A stretch of DNA of 64,000 bases, taken from the NCBI GenBank assembly GCA_025450195.1, contig JANWHW010000028.1:145521-209520 (forward strand), written 5' to 3'. Under the pieces are notes generated by a model, which worked only from the letters and a program-made list of their open reading frames with translations, did not search any database and was not told where the DNA came from. The translations under genes and the position numbers were made by a program. Shown here one piece after another: positions 1 through 12,690 of the stretch. Source of the DNA: Solirubrobacterales bacterium. GTDB lineage: Bacteria > Actinomycetota > Thermoleophilia > Solirubrobacterales > 70-9. How positions within the stretch are numbered: position 1 is the first letter of the stretch; each line of letters starts with the position of its first letter.

Positions 1-1
1 C

Positions 2-1090
2 GCCTCGCTCGTCGACATCCGGCGCGTCCACAACCTCGACGAGTTCCTGGGCCAGAAACTCGAGTGCAAAGTGATCGAGCTGAACCGCAGCCGCAACAAC
101 GTCGTGCTCTCCCGGCGAGCCGTGCTCGAGGAAGAGCGCAAGGAGGTCCGGGAGCAAATCCTCGGCCGGCTGGAGCCAGGTCAGATCGTCGACGGCAAGA
201 TCTCCAACATCGTCGACTTCGGCGCCTTCGTCGACCTCGACGGGATCGACGGCCTGATCCACATTTCCGAGCTTTCCTGGAGTCACGTCAACCACCCCTC
301 GGAGGTCGTCTCGATTGGGGACACGGTGCGGATCAAAGTGCTCGACATCGATCGCGATCGCCAGCGCATCTCACTCGGTCTCAAGCAGACGCAAGAGGAT
401 CCCTGGCAGCGGGTGATCAGCAGTCACCGCTCCGGCGATGTCTTGGAGGGGGCGGTGACGAAGGTCGTCGCCTTCGGCGCCTTCGTTGAGATCCTGCCTG
501 GGGTCGAGGGCTTGGTTCACATCTCGGAGCTGGCTGATCACCACGTTGAGAATCCGAGCGAGGTTGTCGAGCCAGGGTCCACGCTCAACGTCAAGATCCT
601 CGAGATCGACGAAGAGCGCCGCCGTCTTTCTCTCAGCATCAAGCGCGTTGAGGGTCAGAACATGCCGATGGGCGACCTCAGCGAACAGCTGCAGGACGCT
701 GCCGCCTCCGCAGAAGGAGAGGCACCTGCGGATGAGGACGGCTCCGAGCTCGCTGAGGAGCCACAGGCCGAGGAGGAGCCCCCGGTTGAGGAGGAGGACC
801 CCGTTGCGGAGGAGACTGCTGAGGATCCCGTAGCCGAAGAGGTTGCCGAGGACCCCGTAGCCGAGGAGGCGCCAAGCGAAGAGCCCTCGACAGAGGAGGC
901 TCCGGCTGAAGAGCCTGCTGCCGAGGAGGCAGAGCCCACCGTCGAGGAGCCACAAGCCGAAGAGCCTGCCGCTGCTGAGCCAGAGGCGGAGGAGTCTGCG
1001 GCTGAGGAAGTCGACGACGCCGAAGAGCCTGCCGCTGAGGAAGTCGCGGCCGACGGCGAGTCGCAGCCCGAGGCGTCGACCGAGTCTTAG
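2..1090 (+). CDS. rpsA: 30S ribosomal protein S1 (5'-truncated by window edge), with long acidic C-terminal tail
   Basis: Frame open from base 2; repeated S1 motifs (GQIVDGKISNIVDFGAFVDLDGIDGLIHISELSW; VLEGAVTKVVAFGAFVEILPGVEGLVHISELA) followed by a Glu/Ala/Pro-rich tail. Confidence 0.95.
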   Translation, partial: ASLVDIRRVHNLDEFLGQKLECKVIELNRSRNNVVLSRRAVLEEERKEVREQILGRLEPGQIVDGKISNIVDFGAFVDLDGIDGLIHISELSWSHVNHPSEVVSIGDTVRIKVLDIDRDRQRISLGLKQTQEDPWQRVISSHRSGDVLEGAVTKVVAFGAFVEILPGVEGLVHISELADHHVENPSEVVEPGSTLNVKILEIDEERRRLSLSIKRVEGQNMPMGDLSEQLQDAAASAEGEAPADEDGSELAEEPQAEEEPPVEEEDPVAEETAEDPVAEEVAEDPVAEEAPSEEPSTEEAPAEEPAAEEAEPTVEEPQAEEPAAAEPEAEESAAEEVDDAEEPAAEEVAADGESQPEASTES

Positions 1091-1253
1091 ATGGTTGATT
1101 CCACGCCCCCGCACACCTGGATGGCGTGCGTGGCGCTTCGCATCTCTGCGTCCTCGGGCTTGCCTTTGGCGCCACCAAAGACTGCGCCCTGCGTCCTTGA
1201 TCTGCTTGGCCACGCACGCCCCCAGTCACACGCGGCCGTGGAATCAACCGTCT
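1091..1253. repeat. Nested inverted-repeat element after rpsA stop codon
   Basis: Outer arms GGTTGATTCCACG (1093-1105)/CGTGGAATCAACC (1237-1249); inner arms GGCGTGCGTGGC (1123-1134)/GCCACGCACGCC (1209-1220); central hairpin CTTTGG(1164)/CCAAAG(1175). Confidence 0.8.
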
Positions 1254-1264
1254 AGGCGACCGAC

Positions 1265-1846
1265 GTGCCGCCGCTGACGATTGGCCTCACCGGCGGCATC
1301 GCGGCCGGGAAGTCTTCAGCGCTCGAAGCGTTCGCGCGCCTGGGGGCGGCGACCATCTCCAGCGACGCGGTCGTCCACGAGCTGCTCGATTCCGAGCCTC
1401 TGTTGAGTCGCCTAGCCGAGCGCTGGGGCCCGGATGTGGCACCGGAGGGAAGAGTGGAGCGAGCAAAGGTCGGCGAGATCGTCTTCGCAAACCCGGACGA
1501 GCTGAGCTGGCTGGAGGCCCAGATCCATCCACTGGTCGGTGAGCGCATCGCTACCTGGCTTGGATCGCTCCGGGAGGGCACCAGCATCGCCGTCGTCGAG
1601 GTGCCGCTGCTCTTCGAGTCGGGAATGGACGACGTTTTCGATACGACCGTCGCGGTGGTGACTTCGGATCCCGTGCGCCGGGCTCGCGCTGAGGCTCGGG
1701 GCCACGTCCTGGTCAATGAGCGAGAGGCCCGCCAGATGGACCAGGGCGAGAAGGCCTCCCGCGCCGAGCATGTGGTTGAGAACGATGGAACGGTTGAGGA
1801 TCTCGAGCGGGCCCTGTCCGGTCTGGTGGAGAAGTTGCGAACATGA
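1265..1846 (+). CDS. coaE: Dephospho-CoA kinase
   Basis: GLTGGIAAGKSSALEAF P-loop and CoaE-like sequence through the frame; GTG start. Confidence 0.93.
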   Translation: MPPLTIGLTGGIAAGKSSALEAFARLGAATISSDAVVHELLDSEPLLSRLAERWGPDVAPEGRVERAKVGEIVFANPDELSWLEAQIHPLVGERIATWLGSLREGTSIAVVEVPLLFESGMDDVFDTTVAVVTSDPVRRARAEARGHVLVNEREARQMDQGEKASRAEHVVENDGTVEDLERALSGLVEKLRT

Positions 1847-1910
1847 GCGGAGCGGGTCCGGCAAGGCGCGTGTGGCAGCTCGCGCCGCGAACGGAGCGCG
1901 AGACAGCGCG

Positions 1911-2477
1911 ATGAAGCGCACGACCGGGCGGCGCCTGCTTCTCGGCGGGGCAGCCGCGGTGGCGGCGATCGTTGCTCTGGGCTTCGCAGGGAAGTTCGAT
2001 CATGTAATCCGGGAGCTGACGCTTCCCTTGCGTCATGAGGACATCATTCGCCAGCAGGCCGCCGAAAAGAACGTCGATGCCTCGCTGATTGCAGCCGTGA
2101 TCTACGCTGAGTCGCGCTTTCGCGACCAGACCTCACACGCAGGGGCGCGTGGACTGATGCAGATCACGCCGGCGACGGCCAACGAGATCGAGAGGCTGAG
2201 CGGCGGCACGACATTCAAGCTCGATGACCTCGGAGACCCCGACATCAACATTCGCTACGGGACCTTCTACCTGCGTGAACTGCTCGACCGGTTCGACGGC
2301 AACGAGCTCGCTGCACTGGCTGCCTACAACGCCGGGCCCACCCAGGTTGAGGAGTGGGGTGGAGCGGATTTGACTCTTGATGCGATCCCGCTCGACGAAA
2401 CCCGCGGATACGTCGCAGACGTACTGAGCAAGCGTCGCGTCTACCGTGAGACCTATCCCGAGGAGCTGGGCTACTGA
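1911..2477 (+). CDS. Lytic transglycosylase (SLT domain), membrane-anchored
   Basis: N-terminal hydrophobic segment; AVIYAESRFRDQTSHAGARGLMQITPATANEIERLSGG and LAAYNAGP motifs; internal ATG at 1911 gives the sensible N-terminus. Confidence 0.88.
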   Translation: MKRTTGRRLLLGGAAAVAAIVALGFAGKFDHVIRELTLPLRHEDIIRQQAAEKNVDASLIAAVIYAESRFRDQTSHAGARGLMQITPATANEIERLSGGTTFKLDDLGDPDINIRYGTFYLRELLDRFDGNELAALAAYNAGPTQVEEWGGADLTLDAIPLDETRGYVADVLSKRRVYRETYPEELGY

Positions 2478-2506
2478 CCGCTTCCCGCAAGCCGGGTGTC
2501 GCCACC

Positions 2507-3844
2507 TTGGCGCTCGTCGTCGGTTTGGTTCTTGCCGACTCCTCGATCGTCGTCCTGGCGCTGCCGCAGATCTATCGCGAGCTCGACACCAGTGTGGCCG
2601 GGGTGACCTGGGTCCTGGTCTCGTTCAATCTCGTGATGGCCGTTGCTGCGGTGCCGGCGGCGCACCTCGCGCGTCGCATTGGCCCAGGCCGTGCCGCCGC
2701 GCTTGGCTTGGCGGTCTTCGCCGGCGCCAGTCTCGCCTGTGGTCTCTCGTCTGAGCTGAGCACGCTCATCGCCGCTCGTTGCGTGCAGGCCCTGGGAGGC
2801 GCCGCCGCAGTGACAGCGGTGCTGGAGCTTTTGCCTTCAACGGTCGGATCAGAGCAGCGTGCCGCCGCCATCTGGGCGATCGCGGGGGCAACCGGAGCCG
2901 CGTTGGGCCCGGCGATCGGCGGCTTGCTGACCGAGCTGGTCTCCTGGCAGTCGATCTTCCTGCTGCAGATGCCGGTGGCGATCGCTGCCGGAGTGCCGAT
3001 CCTTGCGGTGGCCAGGCACGAGGCGGCGACCAGCGTGCTGGCGGCGGAGCTGCGCCCCAGTGGCCGGCCTCACCTGCTGGCGAACCTGGCGCTGGCGATG
3101 GTCTCGGCAGCCATCGCGGCGGCTCTCTTCCTGCTTGTCCTTCTGCTGATCGAGGGCTGGAGGCTGACCCCGATTGGCGCCGCGATCGTGGTCAGCGTGA
3201 TGCCGCTTTCGGCCCTGTTCGGCGCCCGCTTGGACGTGGCGGTCCCCAGTGCCCGGGCTCGTGCTGCGGCCGGGGCCATCCTTGTATCCGGCGGGCTCGG
3301 CGGGCTCGCCCTGCTGCCGAAGGCAGAGGTGGTGCTGACGCTGCCGCCTCAGATCCTGGTCGGGGTCGGGCTTGCTCTGGTTCTCTCGGCTTTGACCGAA
3401 ACGGCCCTTGCCGGGCGGGCTCCGCAGGCGATCCACGGGGGTTGGACGATCTCGGCTCGCCACGCCGGCGTCGCAGTCGGCCTGGTTGCCTTGACGCCCC
3501 TTTTCACCGCTGACATAGCCCAGCAACGTCACGACGCGATCGATGCCGGCACGGCGGTGGTGCTCGACTCTGGAGTCAGCCCACTGCTCAAGCTTGAGCT
3601 GTCGCAGCGCATCGATGACCGGCTGGAGGACGAGCGCGGCAGGGTGCCTACGATCGGACCGGCCTTCGAGCCGCTTCCAGACGATCCCGAGGAGCGAGCG
3701 GAAGTGCTTCAGCTTCGCGAAGAACTGCAGGACCAGCTCGACCGCGGCGCCACCCATGCCTTCAGCCCCTCCTTCGGGTTGGGTGCGATGATCGGACTAC
3801 TTGCCCTGATACCCATCGGCCTGGCACGAAGGGTGGATCTATGA
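2507..3844 (+). CDS. MFS transporter
   Basis: Many hydrophobic helices; VVGLVLADSSIVVLALPQIYRELDTSVAGVTWVLVSFNL drug/H+ antiporter-like start. Confidence 0.82.
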   Translation: MALVVGLVLADSSIVVLALPQIYRELDTSVAGVTWVLVSFNLVMAVAAVPAAHLARRIGPGRAAALGLAVFAGASLACGLSSELSTLIAARCVQALGGAAAVTAVLELLPSTVGSEQRAAAIWAIAGATGAALGPAIGGLLTELVSWQSIFLLQMPVAIAAGVPILAVARHEAATSVLAAELRPSGRPHLLANLALAMVSAAIAAALFLLVLLLIEGWRLTPIGAAIVVSVMPLSALFGARLDVAVPSARARAAAGAILVSGGLGGLALLPKAEVVLTLPPQILVGVGLALVLSALTETALAGRAPQAIHGGWTISARHAGVAVGLVALTPLFTADIAQQRHDAIDAGTAVVLDSGVSPLLKLELSQRIDDRLEDERGRVPTIGPAFEPLPDDPEERAEVLQLREELQDQLDRGATHAFSPSFGLGAMIGLLALIPIGLARRVDL

Positions 3845-3981
3845 GCGCGGAGCGACCAAGCGTGCCCCCGAACCCGGAGCGGAGGGAGCGTGCATATCTG
3901 GTTCTGCGCGACCGGAGCGAGGGTGAGGCCCTTGGCATCTGGTTCTTCGCGCCGGGAGCAAAGCGCGAGGCATTGCTATGA
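3841..3981 (+). CDS. Small ORF (46 aa) translationally coupled on both sides
   Basis: MSAERPSVPPNPERRERAYLVLRDRSEGEALGIWFFAPGAKREALL*; ATGA overlaps with the MFS stop (3841-3844) and with the next ATG (3978-3981); below the ORF-track size cutoff. Confidence 0.5.
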   Translation: MSAERPSVPPNPERRERAYLVLRDRSEGEALGIWFFAPGAKREALL

Positions 3982-4502
3982 GTGCGGAGCGGAAGGCTCA
4001 GCTGTTGGTGGCCTACGCGGTCCTCGCGTCACTTGCCCTGGTTGGGGCATACCTGCTGGCCGGAGGCTCCTCATACGCTCCCGCTAAGACCCAGGACCCA
4101 TGCGAGCCTCGGACATGGCGAGATCCCGGCAATCTCGAAGAGATCGCACAGCAGTTCTCACTCTCGGCACTCGACGGCGCCGCCTGCGAGTTGGGTGTGA
4201 CCAGGGAGAGGTTGGCGCAGGCGCTCGCCACTCCGGAGTCGCGAGAGCGCTTCATGGAGCGCTACGGAATCGACGAAATAGAGCTCGCGCGTGCGGTGCG
4301 GGCTGGGCTCCTGCGCGCGGTCGACGATGCCGAAGAAGCAGGGGCGATCAGCCCCCTGCTGGGAGTCCCCCTGCGCGAAGCGCTGCGTCAAATCCCGCTC
4401 GAAGAAGCGATCGAACTGATCGATGATGCGCGCACACTGCTCGACAACCTGCAGACCTTCCTCGGCCCGGCCCAGGGCCTGCTCGAACAGTTCCTCCGCT
4501 AG
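3978..4502 (+). CDS. Hypothetical membrane-anchored protein
   Basis: N-terminal TM segment LLVAYAVLASLALVGAYLLAGG; no family recognised. Confidence 0.6.
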   Translation: MSAERKAQLLVAYAVLASLALVGAYLLAGGSSYAPAKTQDPCEPRTWRDPGNLEEIAQQFSLSALDGAACELGVTRERLAQALATPESRERFMERYGIDEIELARAVRAGLLRAVDDAEEAGAISPLLGVPLREALRQIPLEEAIELIDDARTLLDNLQTFLGPAQGLLEQFLR

Positions 4503-4557
4503 CTTCCTCGAGCAGGTCTGCTTAGAGGATGGGCTCTCGCGCCGTATACTCGGGTTC

Positions 4558-4806
4558 TTACTTCTTGAACGTGAACTTGCTGGTCTTTGTGTTCCAGCGG
4601 ATACCGACGCAGAGCTGTTCGGGAGTTGTGTCGAGGGCGCTGGCGAGCTTGACGATCGTTCCCAGCCGCGGCTCGCGCCCGCCTCTCTCCAGCAGCGAGA
4701 TCTCAGTTCGGTGAAGGTCGCAAAGGCTTGCCAGCGCCTCCTGCGAGATGTCCCGCCTACGGCGCGCTTTTCGCAAATTGATCGCGAAACGGTCCCGTGG
4801 TTCCAT
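4558..4806 (-). CDS. XRE-family helix-turn-helix regulator (82 aa)
   Basis: INLRKARRRRDISQEALASLCDLHRTEISLLERGGREPRLGTIVKLASALDTTPEQL, typical HTH_3. Confidence 0.9.
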   Translation of the reverse strand: MEPRDRFAINLRKARRRRDISQEALASLCDLHRTEISLLERGGREPRLGTIVKLASALDTTPEQLCVGIRWNTKTSKFTFKK

Positions 4807-4901
4807 GGCGGCGATTATGCGGGCCTGAAGACAGAGAATCTACAGACAAAACGTCTAGAGACAAAACTCAGCGTTTATCCTGAACGGTCCGATCGGGAAG
4901 C

Positions 4902-5270
4902 TCAGGGGCGAGTCGCTCGCCAGACCCAGATCATGGCCAGCGGCTGAAGTGGCAGCCGCGCCCACAGCGCCCAGCGGGGCACTTGGTCAAGGTCGAGGCC
5001 TTTCACCTGGTCGGGGTTGACCGCCATGTGCACGTTTGCGGGAAAGACCGCGACGAGAAGGGCAAGCAGCCACCACCGCGCAAAGCGGCGAGTGCGGGGA
5101 GGGAAGACTGCCGCCCCACCGGCGATCTCGGCGATGCCGCTGACGATCACCGCCTCTCGGTGATGGGGGACCCAGGGGGGCATGATCGCCTCGAAGCTGC
5201 GCGGGGTGACGAAATGCATCGTCCCGACGAAGCCGAAGAAGCCAGCAAGGGCTTTCTGCGAGCTGCTCAT
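4902..5270 (-). CDS. DoxX/DoxX-like family membrane protein
   Basis: [56 protein letters not shown]; four-helix hydrophobic profile. Confidence 0.75.
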   Translation of the reverse strand: MSSSQKALAGFFGFVGTMHFVTPRSFEAIMPPWVPHHREAVIVSGIAEIAGGAAVFPPRTRRFARWWLLALLVAVFPANVHMAVNPDQVKGLDLDQVPRWALWARLPLQPLAMIWVWRATRP

Positions 5271-5341
5271 GGACGGGGCAGTCTCCCAGGTCCGCGGGCC
5301 GGGCGATTTCCTCTCGCATAGCGAGAGCAACTCGCCCCGTT

Positions 5342-7408
5342 TTGCCGTCTGACGCCCCGGGGCGGCAGATCCTTCTGGCGGTCGACCCCCCTCGCTATCG
5401 TGATCTGGCCTTGTCTGAGTTCAAGCTGAATCCCGCCTACACGCCAACCGCCGACCAGCCGAAGGCGATCGCCGGTCTGGCGGAGGGGCTTGGGGCGGAG
5501 GAGAAGTTCCAGACGCTGCTGGGAGCGACGGGTACCGGGAAGACGTTCACGATGGCGGCGACGATCGAGGCGGTACAGCGCCCCTCTCTGGTGATCGCAC
5601 ACAACAAGACGCTTGCCGCCCAGCTCTGCAACGAGTTTCGGGAGTTCTTCCCCGACAACGCGGTCGAGTACTTCGTCTCCTACTACGACTACTACCAGCC
5701 CGAGGCCTACGTCCCCGCCCAGGACCTCTACATCGAGAAGGACTCTTCGATCAACGATGAGATCGATCGTCTGCGCCATGCCGCCACCGCGGCGTTGTTT
5801 GCCCGCCGCGACGTGATCATCGTCGCCTCGGTCTCCTGCATCTACGGGATCGGCTCGCCGCAGGTCTACAACGAAAAAATGCAGCTGTTCAAGGTCGGCC
5901 AAGAAATCGACCGCGACGAGGTGCTGCGCAAGCTGGTCAAGATGCAATACCAGCGAAACGACGCGACCCTGGGCCGTGGCACCTTCCGAGTGCGGGGCGA
6001 GGTGCTGGAGATCATGCCCTCCTACGCGGAGTCGGCCTATCGCATCTCGCTGTTCGGCGATGAGATCGAGGGGGTTCAGCACTTCGACCCACTGACCGGC
6101 GAGGTGCTCGACACGATCGACCACGTCTCGGTCTGGCCGGCCTCGCACTACGTGACCAAGGACGAGACGCTGGAGCGCGCGATCGAGGAAATACGTGCCG
6201 AACTGAGCTCCCGGACCGCCGAGCTGGAGGAGGAAGGCAAGCAGCTGGAGGCTCACAGGCTGCGCCAGCGCACCGCCTACGACATCGAGATGCTGAAGGA
6301 GCTGGGCTTCACCTCGGGGATCGAGAACTACTCGCGGATCCTCGACGGCCGCCCGGAGGGAAGCCCCCCACACACGCTGATCGACTACTTCCCCGACGAT
6401 TTCGTCGTCTTCGTCGACGAGTCCCATCAAACGATCCCTCAGATCGGAGGGATGTACGAGGGAGACAGATCGAGGAAGCAGACCTTGATCGACTACGGCT
6501 TCCGGCTACCGTCGGCGATCGACAACCGCCCACTCAAGTTCGACGAGTTCCTCGAGCGAGTCGATCGGCTGGTGATGGTCTCGGCGACGCCGGGCCCGTT
6601 CGAGCGGGCCGAGTCGACCCGGATCGTCGAGCAGATCGTCCGCCCGACCGGGATCGTCGACCCAGAGATCGACGTTCGCGAGACGAAGAACCAGATCGAC
6701 GACCTGATGAACGAGATCAAGGCTCGGGCGGAGGCTGGGGACAGGGTGCTGGTCACCACGCTGACCAAGAAGATGGCCGAGGACCTGACCGGGTACCTGC
6801 TCGAGTACGGGATCAAGGTCCGTTATCTGCACTCCGAGGTCGACACGCTGGAGCGGATCCAGATAATCCGCGACCTGCGGCTCGGGGAGTACGACGTCCT
6901 GGTCGGGGTCAACCTGCTGCGCGAGGGCCTCGACCTGCCCGAGGTTTCACTCGTCGCCATTCTCGATGCCGATAAGGAGGGCTTCCTGCGCGGCGAGACC
7001 AGCCTCGTGCAGACGATCGGCCGTGCCGCCAGAAACGTCAACGGGCGGGTACTGATGTACGCCGACAAGGAGACCGACTCAATGCGCGCCGCAATTCGCG
7101 AGACCGACCGCCGGCGCGCGATCCAGCTTGCCTATAACGCCGAGCACGGGATCACCCCGGAGACGGTCCGCAAGGGAATCTCCGAGATGACGGAGTTCCT
7201 CGCTATGGAGGACCGAGCCCCACGCAAGCGCCGTGCCAAGCGGTCGACGGATTTCGCCGACCCCGCGGAGCTGGAGCGCACGATCGTCGCCCTCGAGGAG
7301 GAGATGCTCGCCGCCGCGGACGACCTCCGCTTCGAGGAGGCCGCCCGCATCCGCGACGAGCTGAAGGAGCTGCGCCGGGATCTCGAGGGGATGAGGGCGG
7401 GCGCTTAG
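5342..7408 (+). CDS. uvrB: Excinuclease ABC subunit UvrB (TTG at 5411 is an alternative and perhaps better start)
   Basis: [14 protein letters not shown] Walker [13 protein letters not shown] beta-hairpin, [10 protein letters not shown]-terminal UVR motif. Confidence 0.97.
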   Translation: MPSDAPGRQILLAVDPPRYRDLALSEFKLNPAYTPTADQPKAIAGLAEGLGAEEKFQTLLGATGTGKTFTMAATIEAVQRPSLVIAHNKTLAAQLCNEFREFFPDNAVEYFVSYYDYYQPEAYVPAQDLYIEKDSSINDEIDRLRHAATAALFARRDVIIVASVSCIYGIGSPQVYNEKMQLFKVGQEIDRDEVLRKLVKMQYQRNDATLGRGTFRVRGEVLEIMPSYAESAYRISLFGDEIEGVQHFDPLTGEVLDTIDHVSVWPASHYVTKDETLERAIEEIRAELSSRTAELEEEGKQLEAHRLRQRTAYDIEMLKELGFTSGIENYSRILDGRPEGSPPHTLIDYFPDDFVVFVDESHQTIPQIGGMYEGDRSRKQTLIDYGFRLPSAIDNRPLKFDEFLERVDRLVMVSATPGPFERAESTRIVEQIVRPTGIVDPEIDVRETKNQIDDLMNEIKARAEAGDRVLVTTLTKKMAEDLTGYLLEYGIKVRYLHSEVDTLERIQIIRDLRLGEYDVLVGVNLLREGLDLPEVSLVAILDADKEGFLRGETSLVQTIGRAARNVNGRVLMYADKETDSMRAAIRETDRRRAIQLAYNAEHGITPETVRKGISEMTEFLAMEDRAPRKRRAKRSTDFADPAELERTIVALEEEMLAAADDLRFEEAARIRDELKELRRDLEGMRAGA

Positions 7409-7782
7409 GCCAGCAGCTTCGCCGCCTTTGCACTGTCGGCGTGGAACTCGCCTCGGACAACCTTGCCGTCTTCGAACTTCATCAGGTGCAGGAAGGCCCC
7501 CTCGAAGTCGCCGTTGTCGTTGCTGGCGCGCTGCGTGCCGCGGATCACGACGTAGTCGCCCGCATCGATGAACTCCTCGGGCTCGACGCTGAACGACGAC
7601 CAGTAGTTCGGGATCTGGGCGAAATTCCCGAGGATTGCGTCGCGGCCACGGGTTTCGCCGCCGAGGGGCAGCTCGTCCGAGGTAACCCAGACGCCATCTT
7701 CAGCGAACATCTCCTTCAGCGATTCGAGATCGCCTCGCCCAAAAGCGTCGTAGGCAGACCGGGCAGTATCGACATTCGACAT
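7405..7782 (-). CDS. SnoaL/NTF2-like (ketosteroid isomerase-like) protein
   Basis: [29 protein letters not shown]...; AAAGGAGA Shine-Dalgarno upstream on minus strand. Confidence 0.8.
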   Translation of the reverse strand: MSNVDTARSAYDAFGRGDLESLKEMFAEDGVWVTSDELPLGGETRGRDAILGNFAQIPNYWSSFSVEPEEFIDAGDYVVIRGTQRASNDNGDFEGAFLHLMKFEDGKVVRGEFHADSAKAAKLLA

Positions 7783-7891
7783 CTCGTCTCCTTTTGTCGG
7801 ACTGGCCTCCCGCTCCGCACAAAGACCGTACGCCTTGAGTGCGCCTCTCGCAACTGTCCCCTAAGAGCCCGTTTGCAGGGTGCGCTCGAGG

Positions 7892-7916
7892 GAACATCTG
7901 TTCGCGTGCCTAGAAT
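7892..7916 (+). promoter_or_regulatory. uvrA promoter with LexA-type box (GAAC-N4-GTTC) and -10 TAGAAT
   Basis: GAACATCTGTTC at 7892-7903, TAGAAT at 7911-7916, GTG start at 7925. Confidence 0.65.
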
Positions 7917-7924
7917 GCATCTGA

Positions 7925-10933
<3,009 letters not shown>

Positions 10934-10936
<3 letters not shown>

Positions 10937-11052
10937 TTAGAGATTCCGGCAGGGGCTCCGCTCAGCTTTTTTGCGATCGTTGGTTTGCTGACCGTGAACG
11001 GCGGCAGGCGAAAAAATGCAAGACGCTTCACCCCTGCCGGAATCTCTAATCA
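10934..11052. repeat. Spaced perfect 22-bp inverted repeat between convergent uvrA and ROK kinase genes
   Basis: TGATTAGAGATTCCGGCAGGGG (10934-10955) / CCCCTGCCGGAATCTCTAATCA (11031-11052); left arm contains the uvrA TGA. Confidence 0.9.
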
Positions 11053-11057
11053 GTCGG

Positions 11058-12018
11058 TCATCGCGCGAAGAGGAGGGAGGCGCCGATCGCCCCACCGAGG
11101 TCACCGAGCGAGGCGACGCGGACTGCGGGTGGGCGCTCGTCGACGAACAGGTGCTTGGCCATCTCTTTGGTCAGCGGCTCCATGTAGCGGTCGCCAAAGC
11201 GAATGCCGAGGCCTCCGCCGAGGATCACCGCCTCGGGATCGAGCAGGTTGACCGCTGAGGCGATCCCCGTGCCCAGAGCCTCGATTGCACGGTCGATCAG
11301 CTTCGCCGTGAGGTGGTCGCCATGGTCGAGCGCGCGCTCCCAGATGCCGCTCGTCAGCCGCGGTTTCTCGTGCTTGTGCATCAGCTTGAAGAGGTCGGTC
11401 TTCACTCCCTCTTCGTGCTGACGTCGCGCCTCGGCTTCCATTGCCGCTCTCCCCGCGTAGGCCTCCATGCATCCCTTGCGCCCGCAGGGGCACTTGGCCC
11501 CGCCGCGCTTCACCACCATGTGCCCGATCTCCCCGGCGGCGCCACGGCCCAACCACGGCTTGCCATCGAGCACGAGCCCGCCACCAACACCGGTGCCCCA
11601 GAAGACCCCGACCAGGCTGGAGAACTCGCGCCCGGCACCGAGGTGGAACTCGGCTTCGGTGGCAACCTGGACGTCGTTGCCGATCCGGACCTTGGTGCCG
11701 AGTGCCTCCGAGAGCGTGTTGCCGAGCGGGAAGCTGCCTTCCCACCCGGGAAGATTGCGAGCGCTGGAGACGACGCCGGTCTTCTCGTCGGCATCGCCGG
11801 GGGAACCGACGCCGACGCCGATCAGGTCTTCGGTCGAGACATCCGCCGCCGCGCAGGCCTCACGCATTGCGTCCGCCATGGTCTGAGCGACGTCCGCCGG
11901 CCCTCCAGAGATGGGGGTGGGATGGCGAGCCTCGCCTAGAACCTTGCCGCCAGGGTCGACGATCGCGGTTTGGATCTTGGTTCCACCGAGGTCGATGCCG
12001 CCGCGCAGGTCTGTCACG
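11058..12018 (-). CDS. ROK-family sugar kinase (glucokinase-like)
   Basis: GGIDLGGTKIQTAIVD, GTGVGGGLVLDGKPW, CPCGRKGCMEAYAG. Confidence 0.9.
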
Positions 12019-12057
12019 CCGCGCAGTCTATGGGCGTCGGTCTGGAAAGCTAGGGAC

Positions 12058-12645
12058 ATGGATGACCAGAGGGGTTGGTGGACCTGGTGGCAGAAGCGAC
12101 GTTGGTATGAGCGCAATGGCCGGCTGCTGCGACGGATGCGGATCAACCGGCACGCGGCTCGCGGCGGCTTCTTCATCCGCTACCCGGTCGAGGGCGAGCT
12201 GTTGGAGGCGCTTGATGAGGGTCGGCTGCGGATTGGCGAGGGGACGCTGCTCGAGCCTGGGTGCTGGCTCACTCTGGCGCCGGAAGCCCAGATCGAGATC
12301 GGTGCCGGCTGCTTCCTCAACCGCAACACGATGCTCGCCGCGCACGAGCGGATCGAGATCGGCGATCACACGATGTTCGCCAACGGCTGCTTTGTCGGCG
12401 ACGCCGACCACCGCTTTGACGACCCAGACACTCCGGTTACCTGGCAGGGATTCAGCTCGAAGGGGCCAATCGAAATCGGCTCGAACTGCTGGTTCGGCGT
12501 CAACTGCGTTGTCACCAGCGGCGTGACGATCGGCGCGCGCTGCGTGATCGGCGCCAATTCCGTGGTCACAAAGGACCTGCCTCCGAGCACGATTGCCGCC
12601 GGTGCGCCGGCAACTGTGATCAAGGCCATAGAGTTCCGCCCCTAG
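12058..12645 (+). CDS. Acyltransferase with left-handed beta-helix (LbetaH/maltose O-acetyltransferase-like)
   Basis: Hexapeptide repeats ...IEIGSNCWFGVNCVVTSGVTIGARCVIGANSVVTKDLPPSTIAAGAPATVIK. Confidence 0.85.
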   Translation: MDDQRGWWTWWQKRRWYERNGRLLRRMRINRHAARGGFFIRYPVEGELLEALDEGRLRIGEGTLLEPGCWLTLAPEAQIEIGAGCFLNRNTMLAAHERIEIGDHTMFANGCFVGDADHRFDDPDTPVTWQGFSSKGPIEIGSNCWFGVNCVVTSGVTIGARCVIGANSVVTKDLPPSTIAAGAPATVIKAIEFRP

Positions 12646-12650
12646 CTGCC

Positions 12651-12656
12651 TATAAT
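12651..12656 (+). promoter_or_regulatory. -10 element TATAAT upstream of panC
   Basis: Consensus TATAAT 35 bp upstream of the panC ATG (12691). Confidence 0.55.
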
Positions 12657-12690
12657 CGTTGCTCGGCCGTGACCCCTAGGGCATGGACCC

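Noticed and set aside
371-1247. Minus-strand ORFs of 280 and 189 aa opposite rpsA
   Set aside because: Arise from the repetitive acidic tail read on the other strand.
4423-4947. 174-aa plus-strand ORF across the XRE gene
   Set aside because: Runs antisense to the convincing HTH protein and overlaps the upstream gene out of frame.
5311-5327. CTCTCGCatagCGAGAG-like hairpin upstream of uvrB as an SOS box
   Set aside because: Does not match GAAC-N4-GTTC; more likely a small hairpin in the DoxX/uvrB intergenic region.
5267-6430. 387-aa minus-strand ORF opposite uvrB
   Set aside because: Antisense of conserved UvrB motifs; no domain-like content.
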